Source: Bifidobacterium sp. ESL0728 (GTDB lineage: Bacteria; Actinomycetota; Actinomycetes; Actinomycetales; Bifidobacteriaceae). Taken from it: a stretch of 64,000 nucleotides of DNA. Position 1 is the first letter of the stretch. The number at the start of each line of letters is the position of its first letter. The stretch is from contig NZ_CP113925.1 in assembly GCF_029392015.1 (NCBI RefSeq), forward strand, positions 558,001 to 622,000. Direction: 5' to 3'. Shown in pieces: positions 18,976 to 28,292 of the stretch. The notes beneath the pieces were generated by a model. It made no database searches, was not told the origin of the DNA, and saw only the letters and a program-made list of their open reading frames with translations. Position numbers and translations under genes: made by a program.

Positions 18976-19725
18976 ATGAACAACACACCAGATCCGCAAG
19001 GCGGGCAGCCCGGGGCGCAGATCCCGCAGGGTTCCGGCAACCAGCAGTCTTCCAACGTTCCGCAGGGGCAGCAGAGCCAGCAGGCTCAGTACGGCGGGAC
19101 ATACGGGCAGTATCAGGGGCAGGGCCAGCAATACGCGCAGCCTAACTATGTTCAGGGCGGTGCCGCGCAACCTGGCCAGCAGCCCAATGCGCAGCCGAAT
19201 TATGGCGAGCCCGATTATGGTCAGTCGCAGCAATTCCAGCCGCAACAACAGCCGAATTATGGCCAACCGGATTATGGCCAGCCCAACTACGGTCAGCCTA
19301 ACTACGGTCAGTCCGGATACCCGCAATCGCAAGCCGGCCCGACGCCTCAGGCCGGTTATGGTTATGCCTCCGGTGACTACGCTCAGCAGTATTCTGCGCC
19401 GTCCCCAAACGGCTACCCTAACCAGCCGTATGCGCCGCAATATGGCCAGCCCGAGCCCCTGCCTTACGGCTATCAGCCCCGAAGCAAGATGGCTGCCGGT
19501 CTTTTGGGCATTTTTTTGGGATTGCTCGGTGTCCACAATTTTTATCTCGGATATTACGGCAAAGCCGTGGCCCAGCTGCTGCTTACCCTGATCGGGTGGA
19601 TACTGTTCGGCATCGGTCCTGTCGCGGCGTTCATCTGGGGATTTATAGAAGGTGTGCTCATTCTGAGTTCCAACTATGGTTCCCCCTGGCACAGGGACGC
19701 CAAAGGTGTCGAGCTGCGGGAATAG
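18976..19725 (+). CDS. TM2-domain membrane protein with Q/P/Y/G-rich N terminus
   Basis: 249-aa protein. Residues 1 to about 170 are low-complexity and rich in Gln, Pro, Tyr, Gly and Asn, with repeats of NYGQP/DYGQP. The C-terminal part has a basic SKMAAG entry and two hydrophobic helices of a TM2 domain (GLLGIFLGLLGVHNFYLGYYG, LLLTLIGWILFGIGPVAAF), including the DRF-like turn region replaced here by HNFYLGYYGKA. Function of bacterial TM2 proteins is unknown. I prefer the ATG at 18976; TAGGCT ends 7 nt upstream, and a GTG at 18970 is in frame. A strong terminator follows. Confidence 0.8.
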   Translation: MNNTPDPQGGQPGAQIPQGSGNQQSSNVPQGQQSQQAQYGGTYGQYQGQGQQYAQPNYVQGGAAQPGQQPNAQPNYGEPDYGQSQQFQPQQQPNYGQPDYGQPNYGQPNYGQSGYPQSQAGPTPQAGYGYASGDYAQQYSAPSPNGYPNQPYAPQYGQPEPLPYGYQPRSKMAAGLLGIFLGLLGVHNFYLGYYGKAVAQLLLTLIGWILFGIGPVAAFIWGFIEGVLILSSNYGSPWHRDAKGVELRE

Positions 19726-19800
19726 CAGCATTTCGGCCTTGACGAGGTAAGCCCGGTTCCGGGTATTCTGAAACCTTACGGTTGGTGTTGTTTTTATATA

Positions 19801-19836
19801 CGGTGCGGAAGGCGCTTTATGGTGCTTTCCGCACCG
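19801..19836 (+). terminator. Terminator after the TM2 gene
   Basis: Stem of 13 bp (CGGTGCGGAAGGC at 19801-19813 with GCTTTCCGCACCG at 19824-19836, one G-U pair), followed by CTTTTGAT. It ends 20 bp before the lipoate ligase start, so an upstream start for that gene would place the hairpin inside its coding region. Confidence 0.7.
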
Positions 19837-19856
19837 CTTTTGATATGGTGATAGCT

Positions 19857-20930
19857 ATGCGAGGCGAATACAAGACCCCCGGTGGCAAGCTGGTCGGTGT
19901 CGAAGTCGTGACGGACGAGTCCGGCAGGCCGGTGACCTGTACGATCGACGGCGATTTTTTCGTTCTGGGCGACGATGCCGCCATCCGTTCCATGCTTTCG
20001 GATCTTGAAAAAGCGCTAGTCAGTGGCAGAGCGTTGGCCGACGTCATTGACTCGTATCCGTCGGTTGCATTGGTGGGAGTCGATGACGTCGCGATATCCA
20101 CCGCCTATCAAAGGGCTTTGCGGACAGAAAAAAACAGTTCTTCAGGCGAAACGGGCCGTTCAATTTGTGCAAATGTTGGTGCCGTTGATGATTCAGACAT
20201 ATTGACGTCAAATAATGACGCTTTTCATCAACTTCATAAAAAGCGTTGGAAGTCGCTCCATCCGCTGGTGTTGCATGACGTTATACGCACTCCCGCCGAG
20301 CAGATGACAACCGACGAGGATTGGGCACGACAGGTGGCTGCCGGGAGGCGTCCGGCCACTTTGCGCTTTTGGAGCTGGGGCGACCCGGCGGTGGTGATCG
20401 GCAGGTTCCAATCAATCGAGCGTGAGGTGGACCTCAAAGCCGCGAAACGCGAGGGGTTTGACGTCGTGCGTCGCAGCACTGGCGGCGGTGCCATGTTCAT
20501 CGAACCGGGCAAGGCCATCACCTACTCGCTCTATGCGCCCAAAGGGTTCGTGGATTCGGTTCCAATCGGCGAATCGTTTCGTTTGTGCGACCAGTGGGTC
20601 ATTGACGCATTGCGTAGTCTGGGTATCGACGCGTTTTTCAGCGGCACCAACGATATCGCCTGCGCTCAAGGCAAGATCGGCGGCGCGGCGCAACGCCTCT
20701 TTGCCCCGGTGGAAGGCGGGCCTGGAGCGTTGCTGCACCATGCCACTCTTGCCTATGATATCGATGCACGGAAAATGGGAAGGGTACTCAAAACCTCCCC
20801 CGAAAAATTATATGACAAATCCGTCAAATCGGCCGTCAAACGTGTTGCGCCGATTGTACGGCAAACGGATATGACGTTTGAAGTTGTTTCCTCTTATCTC
20901 GAAACGTATGCGAAGCTGAGCTACAATTAA
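19857..20930 (+). CDS. lplA: Lipoate-protein ligase with N-terminal accessory domain (permuted order)
   Basis: Activates lipoate or octanoate and transfers it to lipoyl domains. 357 aa. Residues 1 to about 90 (MRGEYKTPGGKLVGVEV ...) resemble the accessory domain that in E. coli LplA is at the C terminus, or the separate LplB subunit. After a variable linker, the catalytic BPL/LplA domain starts near residue 125 with RFWSWGDPAVVIGRFQS, RRSTGGGAMFIEPG and the Lys-containing ACAQGKIGGAAQR. The start at 19857 avoids the upstream terminator; TATGGT ends 7 nt before it. Likely partner in this window is GcvH. Confidence 0.82.
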   Translation: MRGEYKTPGGKLVGVEVVTDESGRPVTCTIDGDFFVLGDDAAIRSMLSDLEKALVSGRALADVIDSYPSVALVGVDDVAISTAYQRALRTEKNSSSGETGRSICANVGAVDDSDILTSNNDAFHQLHKKRWKSLHPLVLHDVIRTPAEQMTTDEDWARQVAAGRRPATLRFWSWGDPAVVIGRFQSIEREVDLKAAKREGFDVVRRSTGGGAMFIEPGKAITYSLYAPKGFVDSVPIGESFRLCDQWVIDALRSLGIDAFFSGTNDIACAQGKIGGAAQRLFAPVEGGPGALLHHATLAYDIDARKMGRVLKTSPEKLYDKSVKSAVKRVAPIVRQTDMTFEVVSSYLETYAKLSYN

Positions 20931-21010
20931 GGTAGATTTGATTTCGACCAGTTTTCAAGGCAAAGAAATTTTTGGTGACGACAAAAGCGAATAATTGGAG
21001 GTGCGATCTC

Positions 21011-21724
21011 GTGGCAAGTCCGAATGGGGCAAGTGAGCCAGACAATGAACTTCTGCAGACGGCATTGTTCAAGCATGTCTCCCACGCCGATGCGGAGGAG
21101 CTCATGCCTTACATGAAGCGTGCGGAATTCGAGAAGGGCGATTATATCTTCCACGAAGGTTCCACCGACCAACGCATGTATCTTCTGGAAAGCGGCAAGG
21201 TGAAGCTCACCCGCGAGGCCAGCGACAACCGCGTGCAGCTTTTGAGTATCCATACCCGTGGCGAGATTCTGGGTGAGATTCCGGTTTTCGATCCGGCAGG
21301 CGGTCCGCGTACGGCTTCGGCCATCGCGATGAACAACGGCACGCAGGTCGGCTGGCTTGAGCACGACATCCTCTTCTCCTGGCTCAACAAGCATCCGCGC
21401 GTGGCCGTGGACATGCTCCAGGTGATGGCCAACCGCATGCGCGCCAACAACGAGCAGATTTCCGATCTGGTCTTCATGGACGTTCCGGCACGCCTGGCCA
21501 AGACGTTGCTCGATTTGGCTTCCCGTTTCGGTGAGCCTGTGGAATCCGGGGTCAAGGTGCCGCACGACCTGACGCAGGAGGAGATGGCCCAGCTCGTGGG
21601 TTCCTCGCGTGAGACGGTCAACAAGGCGCTGATGGACTTCGCCAACCGCGGTTGGATCGCCCGCGAAGGCCGTTCCATCATCATCTACCAGCCGGGTGCG
21701 TTGATTCGTCGTTCGCGTCACTGA
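21011..21724 (+). CDS. Crp/Fnr-family transcriptional regulator
   Basis: 237 aa: N-terminal cyclic-nucleotide-binding fold (residues about 25-140; EKGDYIFHEGSTDQRMYLLESG ... GEILGEIPVF), a dimerisation helix, and a C-terminal winged helix-turn-helix with the family signature LTQEEMAQLVGSSRETVNKAL. The start is GTG at 21011, with GGAGG 9 nt upstream; an in-frame GTG further up lacks one. Resembles GlxR/Crp of actinobacteria. No Cys cluster like that of Fnr. Targets unknown; whether it binds cAMP cannot be read from sequence. Confidence 0.88.
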   Translation: MASPNGASEPDNELLQTALFKHVSHADAEELMPYMKRAEFEKGDYIFHEGSTDQRMYLLESGKVKLTREASDNRVQLLSIHTRGEILGEIPVFDPAGGPRTASAIAMNNGTQVGWLEHDILFSWLNKHPRVAVDMLQVMANRMRANNEQISDLVFMDVPARLAKTLLDLASRFGEPVESGVKVPHDLTQEEMAQLVGSSRETVNKALMDFANRGWIAREGRSIIIYQPGALIRRSRH

Positions 21725-21923
21725 TTCGGTGCTCCGTCGCATTTTCGGTTTGTTCGCGGTTCGTTGCCATATGGCTTCGGGCCGCGAATTCGTTTTCGGA
21801 TTATCCAAGAATTTTCGGCTTGCTAACCGCCACTTCTTGAGACTCTCCGAGACCTTGTACGCAATGGGCGATAAGGCTACGTAATTGGCGGTTTCGGTAG
21901 AGGCGATATCCTAGAATGACACC

Positions 21924-24245
21924 ATGCCTCAAATGAAGAACAACCTCACTGTGCGACGCGTGATCGCTTTGCTGTTGACCTACGTCACCCTTTGCATTGC
22001 CGGTGGCGTCGTCGCTGGTATGTTCTTCGTCCCCGGTGTGCTCGGACTCAACGGCGTGGCCCGCACCGTCGCGCCGTCCTTGAAAACGGAAGACATCGAT
22101 TTCGACGTCACCAGTCTGCCGCAGAAATCCACCATTTACGCTTCCGACGGCAAAACCGTCATCGCCTCCTTCTACGCGCAGAACCGAACCGTCGTGCCGC
22201 TGCGTCAGGTCTCGCAGCCGATGCAGCAGGCCGTGGTCGCGCGTGAGGACCGTCGTTTCTTCGAGCATTCCGGCGTGGATATGCAGGGCGTGCTTCGAGC
22301 CTTCGTGCAGACATTCATCAAGCACGGCGATACCCAGGGCGGTTCGTCGCTGACGCAGCAGTATGTCAAGAACGTACTGCTGATTGAGGCGAAGGAAAAG
22401 AACGACCCCATCGCCGAATACCACGCTTCGGAAGACACCATCGCGCGTAAGATACGCGAGATGCTGATTGCCGTGCAGATGGAAAGGCAATATTCCAAGG
22501 CCGAGATTCTGCAGGGCTACCTCAACATCGCCCAGTTCGGGCGCAACAACCTTTATGGCGTCGAGACCGCAGCAAAGCGGTATTTCAATGTTTCCGCGGC
22601 CGACCTCAACATCGGTCAGGCGGCCACCATCGCGGCCATCACCAAGAACCCGTCGAGGTACGACCCCTCGGTGGCCGAGAATCAGCCCGAGGCGCAGAAA
22701 CAGCGCAACATCGTCCTTGACTTGATGCTGCAGCAGCATTTCATTTCGCAGGGTGACCACGACAAGTTCCGGGCCCAGCCCATAGCAAGCACACTCAATC
22801 TGCAGGACAATTCCACGCAGGTCGGCTGCCAGGTCGCCGGTGACGCAGGCTTCTTCTGCGATTACGCCACCAAGCAGATCCTCAATTCCAAGGAATTCGG
22901 GAAAACCGCCAAGGACCGCACCAAACTGCTGAATGAAGGCGGACTCAGCATCTACACCACCATGGATGTACATGCCAACGCCGACGCCATGCAGACCGCG
23001 CGCGACACGATTCCACCCAATGATCCCAGCGGATTCGAGGTCTCCATGGCCTCTGTCAAGCCCGGAACCGGTGAGGTGCTTGGTTTTGGAATCAACCGTA
23101 CCTACGACCCCACAGACGCTGCGAAAAGCGATCCCACGCGTACGGCCGTCAACTATGCGGTCGATCAGAAAGACGGCGGTGGCAGCGGCTGGGAAGTCGG
23201 TTCGACCTGGAAGCCCATCAACATGATCGCCTGGATGCAGCAAGGCAGATCCATCACCGACGTGGTGCACCCCAGAGGAATCTATCCCCGTCACTCTTTC
23301 GCCTGTCCCGGCTATACGGGTATAGCAAACTCGTGGACGCCTCGTAACTCTGAAGGCGGCGTCGGCGGTACGGAATCCGTGCTCGACGGCCTTGTCCATT
23401 CGCATAACACCACCCAGGCCGCGATGGCCGATCAGATGGGAATGTGCCCGATCATCGACGCAGCCAAGACTGTCGGCTACCATCAGGCTCCGATTGGCGA
23501 CAAACTGTTCTCCTCCAAAAACTGGCCTGGCTCACTGATGATCGGCACCGTCTCGGCATCGCCGCTCACGATGGCCAACGTCTACGCCACTATCGCCGCC
23601 AACGGGGTGGAATGCACGCCCATCGCCTTGAAGAAAGTCGTCTCCAAGCAGGGCAAGTCGCTCAAGGTGCCCAGCGCCAATTGCCATCAGGCCATCGACC
23701 CGGCCATCGCACAGACCACGGCCTACGCCATGAACCAAGGTGTCATCCGCTCCGACGGCCAGGCCAAGAAAGCCCAGCTCGACAACGGGCGCAAGACCTT
23801 CGCCAAGACCGGCACCAACGAGCAGACGCGTATGCTCACTTCCGGTTTCATTCCAGGCCAGGTCGCGACCTTCGTCTCCGTCGGCAACGCCGAATACAAC
23901 GTCTCCTTCTCCGGTAAGACCATCAACGGCCAGTCCCACAGCTACTGGTATGGCGCCGATATCGCCACTCCGGCGTGGGTGGAGTTCATGAATAAGTACT
24001 TGGCCGACATCAACGCCCCGATCGACAACAGCTACGGCAATCCCGACCCGAAGTTCATGGGAGGTGCCAGCGTTTCGGCCGATGCCAGCAGTCAGCCGAA
24101 TTCCGGCAACAACCGTCAGTATTCGTATAAGAGGACTTACCATCAGACCGAAACCCAAACCCAGGAGCAGCCCCAGGCCGACCAGCAGCAACAGCAGGAT
24201 GCCGACGCCGGGCAGGTGCAGCCTCAGACGGATGGCGGACAGTAA
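21924..24245 (+). CDS. Class A penicillin-binding protein (transglycosylase/transpeptidase)
   Basis: Bifunctional peptidoglycan synthase of 773 aa. A short cytosolic basic segment and a membrane helix (about 12-36) are followed by the GT51 glycosyltransferase (AREDRRFFEHSGVD with Glu about 108; GGSSLTQQYVKN) and the transpeptidase with SxxK as STWK (S427/K430), SxN as SHN, and KTG at about 628. The C terminus is a Q/P-rich tail. TAGAAT ends 6 nt before the ATG and no Shine-Dalgarno is seen, suggesting leaderless translation. Comparable to PonA/PBP1A. Confidence 0.93.
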   Translation: MPQMKNNLTVRRVIALLLTYVTLCIAGGVVAGMFFVPGVLGLNGVARTVAPSLKTEDIDFDVTSLPQKSTIYASDGKTVIASFYAQNRTVVPLRQVSQPMQQAVVAREDRRFFEHSGVDMQGVLRAFVQTFIKHGDTQGGSSLTQQYVKNVLLIEAKEKNDPIAEYHASEDTIARKIREMLIAVQMERQYSKAEILQGYLNIAQFGRNNLYGVETAAKRYFNVSAADLNIGQAATIAAITKNPSRYDPSVAENQPEAQKQRNIVLDLMLQQHFISQGDHDKFRAQPIASTLNLQDNSTQVGCQVAGDAGFFCDYATKQILNSKEFGKTAKDRTKLLNEGGLSIYTTMDVHANADAMQTARDTIPPNDPSGFEVSMASVKPGTGEVLGFGINRTYDPTDAAKSDPTRTAVNYAVDQKDGGGSGWEVGSTWKPINMIAWMQQGRSITDVVHPRGIYPRHSFACPGYTGIANSWTPRNSEGGVGGTESVLDGLVHSHNTTQAAMADQMGMCPIIDAAKTVGYHQAPIGDKLFSSKNWPGSLMIGTVSASPLTMANVYATIAANGVECTPIALKKVVSKQGKSLKVPSANCHQAIDPAIAQTTAYAMNQGVIRSDGQAKKAQLDNGRKTFAKTGTNEQTRMLTSGFIPGQVATFVSVGNAEYNVSFSGKTINGQSHSYWYGADIATPAWVEFMNKYLADINAPIDNSYGNPDPKFMGGASVSADASSQPNSGNNRQYSYKRTYHQTETQTQEQPQADQQQQQDADAGQVQPQTDGGQ

Positions 24246-24339
24246 CCGACATTGCGCTTTAATGGTTTGAAACGTGATAGCGCAGACCATTAAAATGTTC
24301 AGTTTTGGTAAACCTACCATATGAAACGCTCAAGTGGGT

Positions 24340-24368
24340 TTGTTTGATGCTCATATTTGTGCGATAAT
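24340..24368 (+). promoter_or_regulatory. Promoter of a leaderless deoR-family gene
   Basis: TTGTTT at 24340-24345 and GATAAT at 24363-24368 are separated by exactly 17 bp. The ATG of the regulator starts 6 nt after the -10, where transcription should begin, so the mRNA should have no leader. Confidence 0.65.
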
Positions 24369-24374
24369 GTTCAT

Positions 24375-25172
24375 ATGATTTCGTCACAACGTCAGCATCT
24401 GATTCTTAGCAGACTTCGTACCCGAGGTGCGGTACGTATCACCGCGCTCTCCAAAGAACTCGGCGTTTCGGCCATGACGGTGCGTCGCGATATCGCGGAT
24501 CTCGCGGACAAAGGCTTGCTCAAACGCGTCCACGGCGGTGCGGTGACCACGAGCACATTGCTCAGCGAACCCCTGTTTTCCGTCAAGTCCCAGATGGACA
24601 TCGGACTCAAGGATTCCATTGCGCAGGAGGCCGTCAAATACGTCTCGCCCGGCGACGTGATCGCCATCGGCGGCGGCACGACGTCCTATATCTTTGCGCA
24701 GCATCTGCTGGAAAGCCAGCGCGCGAGTAATATCACCATCCTCACCAACTCGATTCCGGTGGCGGAACTGGTGCAGGCGTTGGAATCGAAGGACGTCGAG
24801 GTCATCGTCACCGGCGGTGTGATCACCCGGTCGAACTCGCTGGTCGGCCCGATTTCCGACAAGGTTATCGAATCGCTTCGCGTCAATACCGTATTTCTGG
24901 GCACGCATTCCGTCTCGATACCGCGAGGTTTCCTCATGCCGAACTCGCTTGAGGCCGCCACCGACATGGCCATGATGGACATCGCCGACAGGACCATCAT
25001 CCTGACCGACCACACCAAATGGAGCTGCACCTCGCTTTCGCTCTTCGCCCGCTTCGACCAGGTCGACACCCTCATCACCGACGACGGGCTCGACCCGACA
25101 TCGGCCGAGGAGACACGCAAACTCGTCAAGCATCTGGTCCTTACCAAAGGTCCGGGTCAGGTCGAGGAGTAA
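24375..25172 (+). CDS. DeoR-family regulator, probable galactose operon repressor
   Basis: 265 aa. N-terminal DeoR helix-turn-helix (RQHLILSRLRTRGAVRITAL, then SKELGVSAMTVRRDIADL) followed by the sugar-phosphate-sensing domain with IAIGGGTTSY and NSLVGPISD. The family responds to phosphorylated sugars. It lies directly upstream of galT and galK in the same direction, with 218 bp between, so control of the Leloir genes is the natural guess. Start at ATG 24375; a TTG at 24357 would lie inside the predicted promoter. Confidence 0.88.
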   Translation: MISSQRQHLILSRLRTRGAVRITALSKELGVSAMTVRRDIADLADKGLLKRVHGGAVTTSTLLSEPLFSVKSQMDIGLKDSIAQEAVKYVSPGDVIAIGGGTTSYIFAQHLLESQRASNITILTNSIPVAELVQALESKDVEVIVTGGVITRSNSLVGPISDKVIESLRVNTVFLGTHSVSIPRGFLMPNSLEAATDMAMMDIADRTIILTDHTKWSCTSLSLFARFDQVDTLITDDGLDPTSAEETRKLVKHLVLTKGPGQVEE

Positions 25173-25390
25173 AAGTTCCGCGATTTGTGGGCAGGAGAGT
25201 TGCGGCGTTACAGCTGCGGTCTGAAAGGTCGACAATGAGCAGCAGGACGGTATGAACGCTATGAGTGCTACTGGCGGTGCGAACAGAAATCATTTGGCAA
25301 ATATTTGAAAATATAGGATGCCGGCGGCAATCGCCTTGAAAAGCGAAAGCCTATGGCCTGATGACATGAAAACCTACGCAAAGGAAAGCA

Positions 25391-26644
25391 ATGAAGCAGC
25401 AGGAATTCAAGTATTATCACCCCGGAAAATATGCGTCTGAGCATATCCGCATCACGCCGACGACGCTGGCGGACGGACGCGATTTCTTCTATCTTGACGA
25501 CGATCCGGAATATGTTTCCGGCGCGAAAACCCGCGAGCTTAAAGACCCGCGTCTGCTAGCTGACCGCTTTGCGCCGCATCGTGACGCCGACGGCCACGAA
25601 GTGCCGTATGCCGAGCCGATCATGCGCCGCGATCCGCTGACCGGCGACTGGATTCCGATGGCGGCGGCTCGTATGAACCGGCCGATCACCGCAGGGCCGG
25701 GCGCCACGGCCAAAGGCAACCCGCTCGCCGCACGCAAGCCCGGCGACCCCTATCAGGACGGGGAAGTGCCCGACACCGATTACGACGTGGTCATCTTCGA
25801 GAACCGTTTCCCCTCGATGGTGCAGGTACCTGGTGTGCCGAACGTGGTTTCCTACGTCGACGGTAATCCGCTTTTCGAGCAAAGGCCTGCGGCCGGACGC
25901 TGCGAGGTCATCTGCTTCGATCCGAACGAAAACGGTCTGCCTGCCGACCTGCCGGTTTCGCGTCTGCGCACGGTCGTTGAGGCATGGGCCTTCCGTACGG
26001 CCGAAATCTCCCATATGGACGGCATTGAGCAGATCTTCCCCTTCGAGAACCACGGCGCGGAAATCGGCGTCTCGCTGGCGCATCCGCACGGCCAGGTCTA
26101 CTGCTATCCGTTCATTCCGCCGAAGATGGAAACCGAACTCAAACACACGCAGGCATATTTCGAGAAGACCGGCGGCAATCTTCTGCGCGACATCATGAAC
26201 GCCGAGATGTCTGCCGGAACCCGCGTCGTGATGCGCAATTCCAGCTGGGTCGCCTACGTTCCCGCCGCCGCGCGCTGGCCTTTGGAGGTTCACGTGGCCC
26301 CGGTTCGCGACGTCAAGACCATTGACGAGCTCAACGATCAGGAACGCTGGGATCTCGCCTCGATGTATTCGCATCTGCTGCGCCGTGGCAACGCCTTCTT
26401 CGACAAGGGCGACGGCAAAGGCATGGATCTGCCGTATATTTCTGCCTGGCATCAGGCGCCAATTCACGACAGGCGCCGCGAGAACTACCGGCTCAACCTG
26501 CAGTTCTTCTCATTTCGCCGCGCCACCAACAAGATCAAGTATCTGGCCGGGAGCGAATCGGGCATGGCCGCGTGGGTTTCGGACACGACACCGGAACGTA
26601 TCGCCGCCCGTTTCCAGGAACTCGGCCCGATCGACATCGACTGA
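25391..26644 (+). CDS. galT: Galactose-1-phosphate uridylyltransferase
   Basis: Exchanges UMP between UDP-glucose and galactose-1-phosphate; cytosolic Leloir enzyme. 417 aa. The HIT-like active-site motif is AHPHGQVY (H231-P-H233-G-Q235, H233 nucleophile), with ENRFPSM and the C-terminal WPLEVHVAP and SAWHQAP blocks. It belongs to the longer actinobacterial GalT type. AAGGAAAG sits before the ATG. Upstream, 25298-25307 is a perfect palindrome (CAAATATTTG) that could be an operator for the DeoR protein. galK follows after 81 bp, probably co-transcribed. Confidence 0.93.
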   Translation: MKQQEFKYYHPGKYASEHIRITPTTLADGRDFFYLDDDPEYVSGAKTRELKDPRLLADRFAPHRDADGHEVPYAEPIMRRDPLTGDWIPMAAARMNRPITAGPGATAKGNPLAARKPGDPYQDGEVPDTDYDVVIFENRFPSMVQVPGVPNVVSYVDGNPLFEQRPAAGRCEVICFDPNENGLPADLPVSRLRTVVEAWAFRTAEISHMDGIEQIFPFENHGAEIGVSLAHPHGQVYCYPFIPPKMETELKHTQAYFEKTGGNLLRDIMNAEMSAGTRVVMRNSSWVAYVPAAARWPLEVHVAPVRDVKTIDELNDQERWDLASMYSHLLRRGNAFFDKGDGKGMDLPYISAWHQAPIHDRRRENYRLNLQFFSFRRATNKIKYLAGSESGMAAWVSDTTPERIAARFQELGPIDID

Positions 26645-26725
26645 GCCTGATTCTGTATTACGTCTATGTCGTAACAACCGTCATTGCCGTTATCGTCAGC
26701 AAACTTATTTCATGGAGGAAATCAA

Positions 26726-28000
26726 ATGAGCAATATCAGGGACGTCCAATATCTTGAGCCGCTTGATGCCAAGGATGCCGTCGGCGAGGTCGCCGAGCTC
26801 TTTGTCGATACGTTCAACGAGGCCCCTGCCGGCGTGTGGTCGGCGCCGGGACGCGTGAATCTGATCGGCGAGCACACCGACTACAACGCCGGGCTTTGCC
26901 TGCCCATCGCCCTGCCGTACCGCACGTTCATCGCCGTCGCCCCCAAGGAGAGCGGCGTGGTGCGCGTCGTCTCCAGTTTCGGTGATCGCAAGCCGGTGAT
27001 CGTTGATCTCGATGGTCTCAAGGCCCGTGACGTCGACGGCTGGGCCGCCTACCCGATCGGCGTGGCTTGGGCGCTGCGCGAGGCCGGTTTTGACGCGGTA
27101 AAAGGCTTCGACGCCGCGTTCGTCTCGTGCGTGCCGGTCGGTGGCGGGCTGAGCTCGTCGGCCGCGATGACCTGCTCGACGGCGCTCGCACTCGACGACA
27201 TCTACAAGCTCGGCTTCGGCGGCAGCGATTCAGGCCGTGTCACGCTGATTGCGGCCGCAATGAAGGCCGAGAACGACATGGCCGGAGCTTCGACCGGAGG
27301 ACTCGACCAGAACGCTTCGATGCGCTGCACCGCCAACCATGCGCTGCTTCTGGATTGCCGCCCGGAGCTCGATGCGCTGCACAGCGTCTCGCAGCAGCCG
27401 TTCGATCTGGATTCGCTGGGGCTGGAGCTTTTGGTTGTCGATACGCAGGCAAGCCACCAACTCAACGACGGCCAGTACGAGGCTCGCCGCAGTATGTGCG
27501 AACAGGCGGCGAAGACGCTTGGCGTTGAAAACCTGCGGGTAATCGCCGACAGAATTTCCCAGAGCGCAGGTGACGACGCCGATGCCGTGCAGGCCGCGCT
27601 GCAGGAAGTGCTCGACAAGCTGCCGGATGAGACGATGAAGAAGCGTGTGCGCCACGTTCTCACCGAGATCTGGCGTGTGCCCGAATTTGTGAGTGCGTTC
27701 GCGGCCGGGGATGTCAAGAAGGCCGGGAGTCTCTTCAACGCCTCCCACGATTCGCTGGCCAAGGACTACGAGGTCACCGTCCCCGAGCTGGATGTGGCGG
27801 TCGACGTCGCACGCAAGCACGGCGCATACGGTGCCCGTATGACCGGAGGCGGTTTCGGCGGATCCATCATCGCACTGGTCGACAAAGGCCAGGGGCATGC
27901 CATCGCCCAGGCCATCGCCGATGAGTTTGCGCATCAGGGCTTCCATGCCCCACGCGCTTTGGCGGCTGTCGCCTCGGATTCCGCACATAAAGAGGCATGA
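26726..28000 (+). CDS. galK: Galactokinase
   Basis: Phosphorylates galactose at C1 with ATP; first committed Leloir step. GHMP kinase of 424 aa with the galactokinase signature PGRVNLIGEHTDYN near residue 35, the ATP motif GGGLSSSAAM, and the C-terminal GARMTGGGFGGS. The ATG at 26726 follows GGAGGAAATC; an in-frame ATG at 26684 is less likely. A strong terminator ends the DeoR-galT-galK unit. Confidence 0.95.
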   Translation: MSNIRDVQYLEPLDAKDAVGEVAELFVDTFNEAPAGVWSAPGRVNLIGEHTDYNAGLCLPIALPYRTFIAVAPKESGVVRVVSSFGDRKPVIVDLDGLKARDVDGWAAYPIGVAWALREAGFDAVKGFDAAFVSCVPVGGGLSSSAAMTCSTALALDDIYKLGFGGSDSGRVTLIAAAMKAENDMAGASTGGLDQNASMRCTANHALLLDCRPELDALHSVSQQPFDLDSLGLELLVVDTQASHQLNDGQYEARRSMCEQAAKTLGVENLRVIADRISQSAGDDADAVQAALQEVLDKLPDETMKKRVRHVLTEIWRVPEFVSAFAAGDVKKAGSLFNASHDSLAKDYEVTVPELDVAVDVARKHGAYGARMTGGGFGGSIIALVDKGQGHAIAQAIADEFAHQGFHAPRALAAVASDSAHKEA

Positions 28001-28126
28001 ACCCAATCAATACTATAAATGCGATAAGTGAACCTAAATTGTAACGATATTGCAAACATAAAGTATGTATTGTCGTACAAATTTACGATAATTCCGCAGA
28101 AGTTGTGATGAACCTGCGATATGCGT

Positions 28127-28170
28127 AAAGGGGCTGTGAACGCTGGTGGAGATAGCGTCACAGCCCTTTT
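28127..28170 (+). terminator. Terminator of the gal operon
   Basis: AAAGGGGCTGTGA at 28127-28139 pairs with TCACAGCCCTTTT at 28158-28170 with one bulge, extended by CGCT/AGCG inside; the stem ends in a T-run. It lies 127 bp after galK. Confidence 0.8.
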
Positions 28171-28292
28171 GCGTTGCTGCGATCCTCGCCTAATCTGGCA
28201 AGCGCTAGGAGGATTGTGCGTATGCGTTTGCGGGATTTTGGTTTGACGCGGTTCAGCGGTTTTGGTGACTTCGGATTTGTTGGAGCCGTTCG

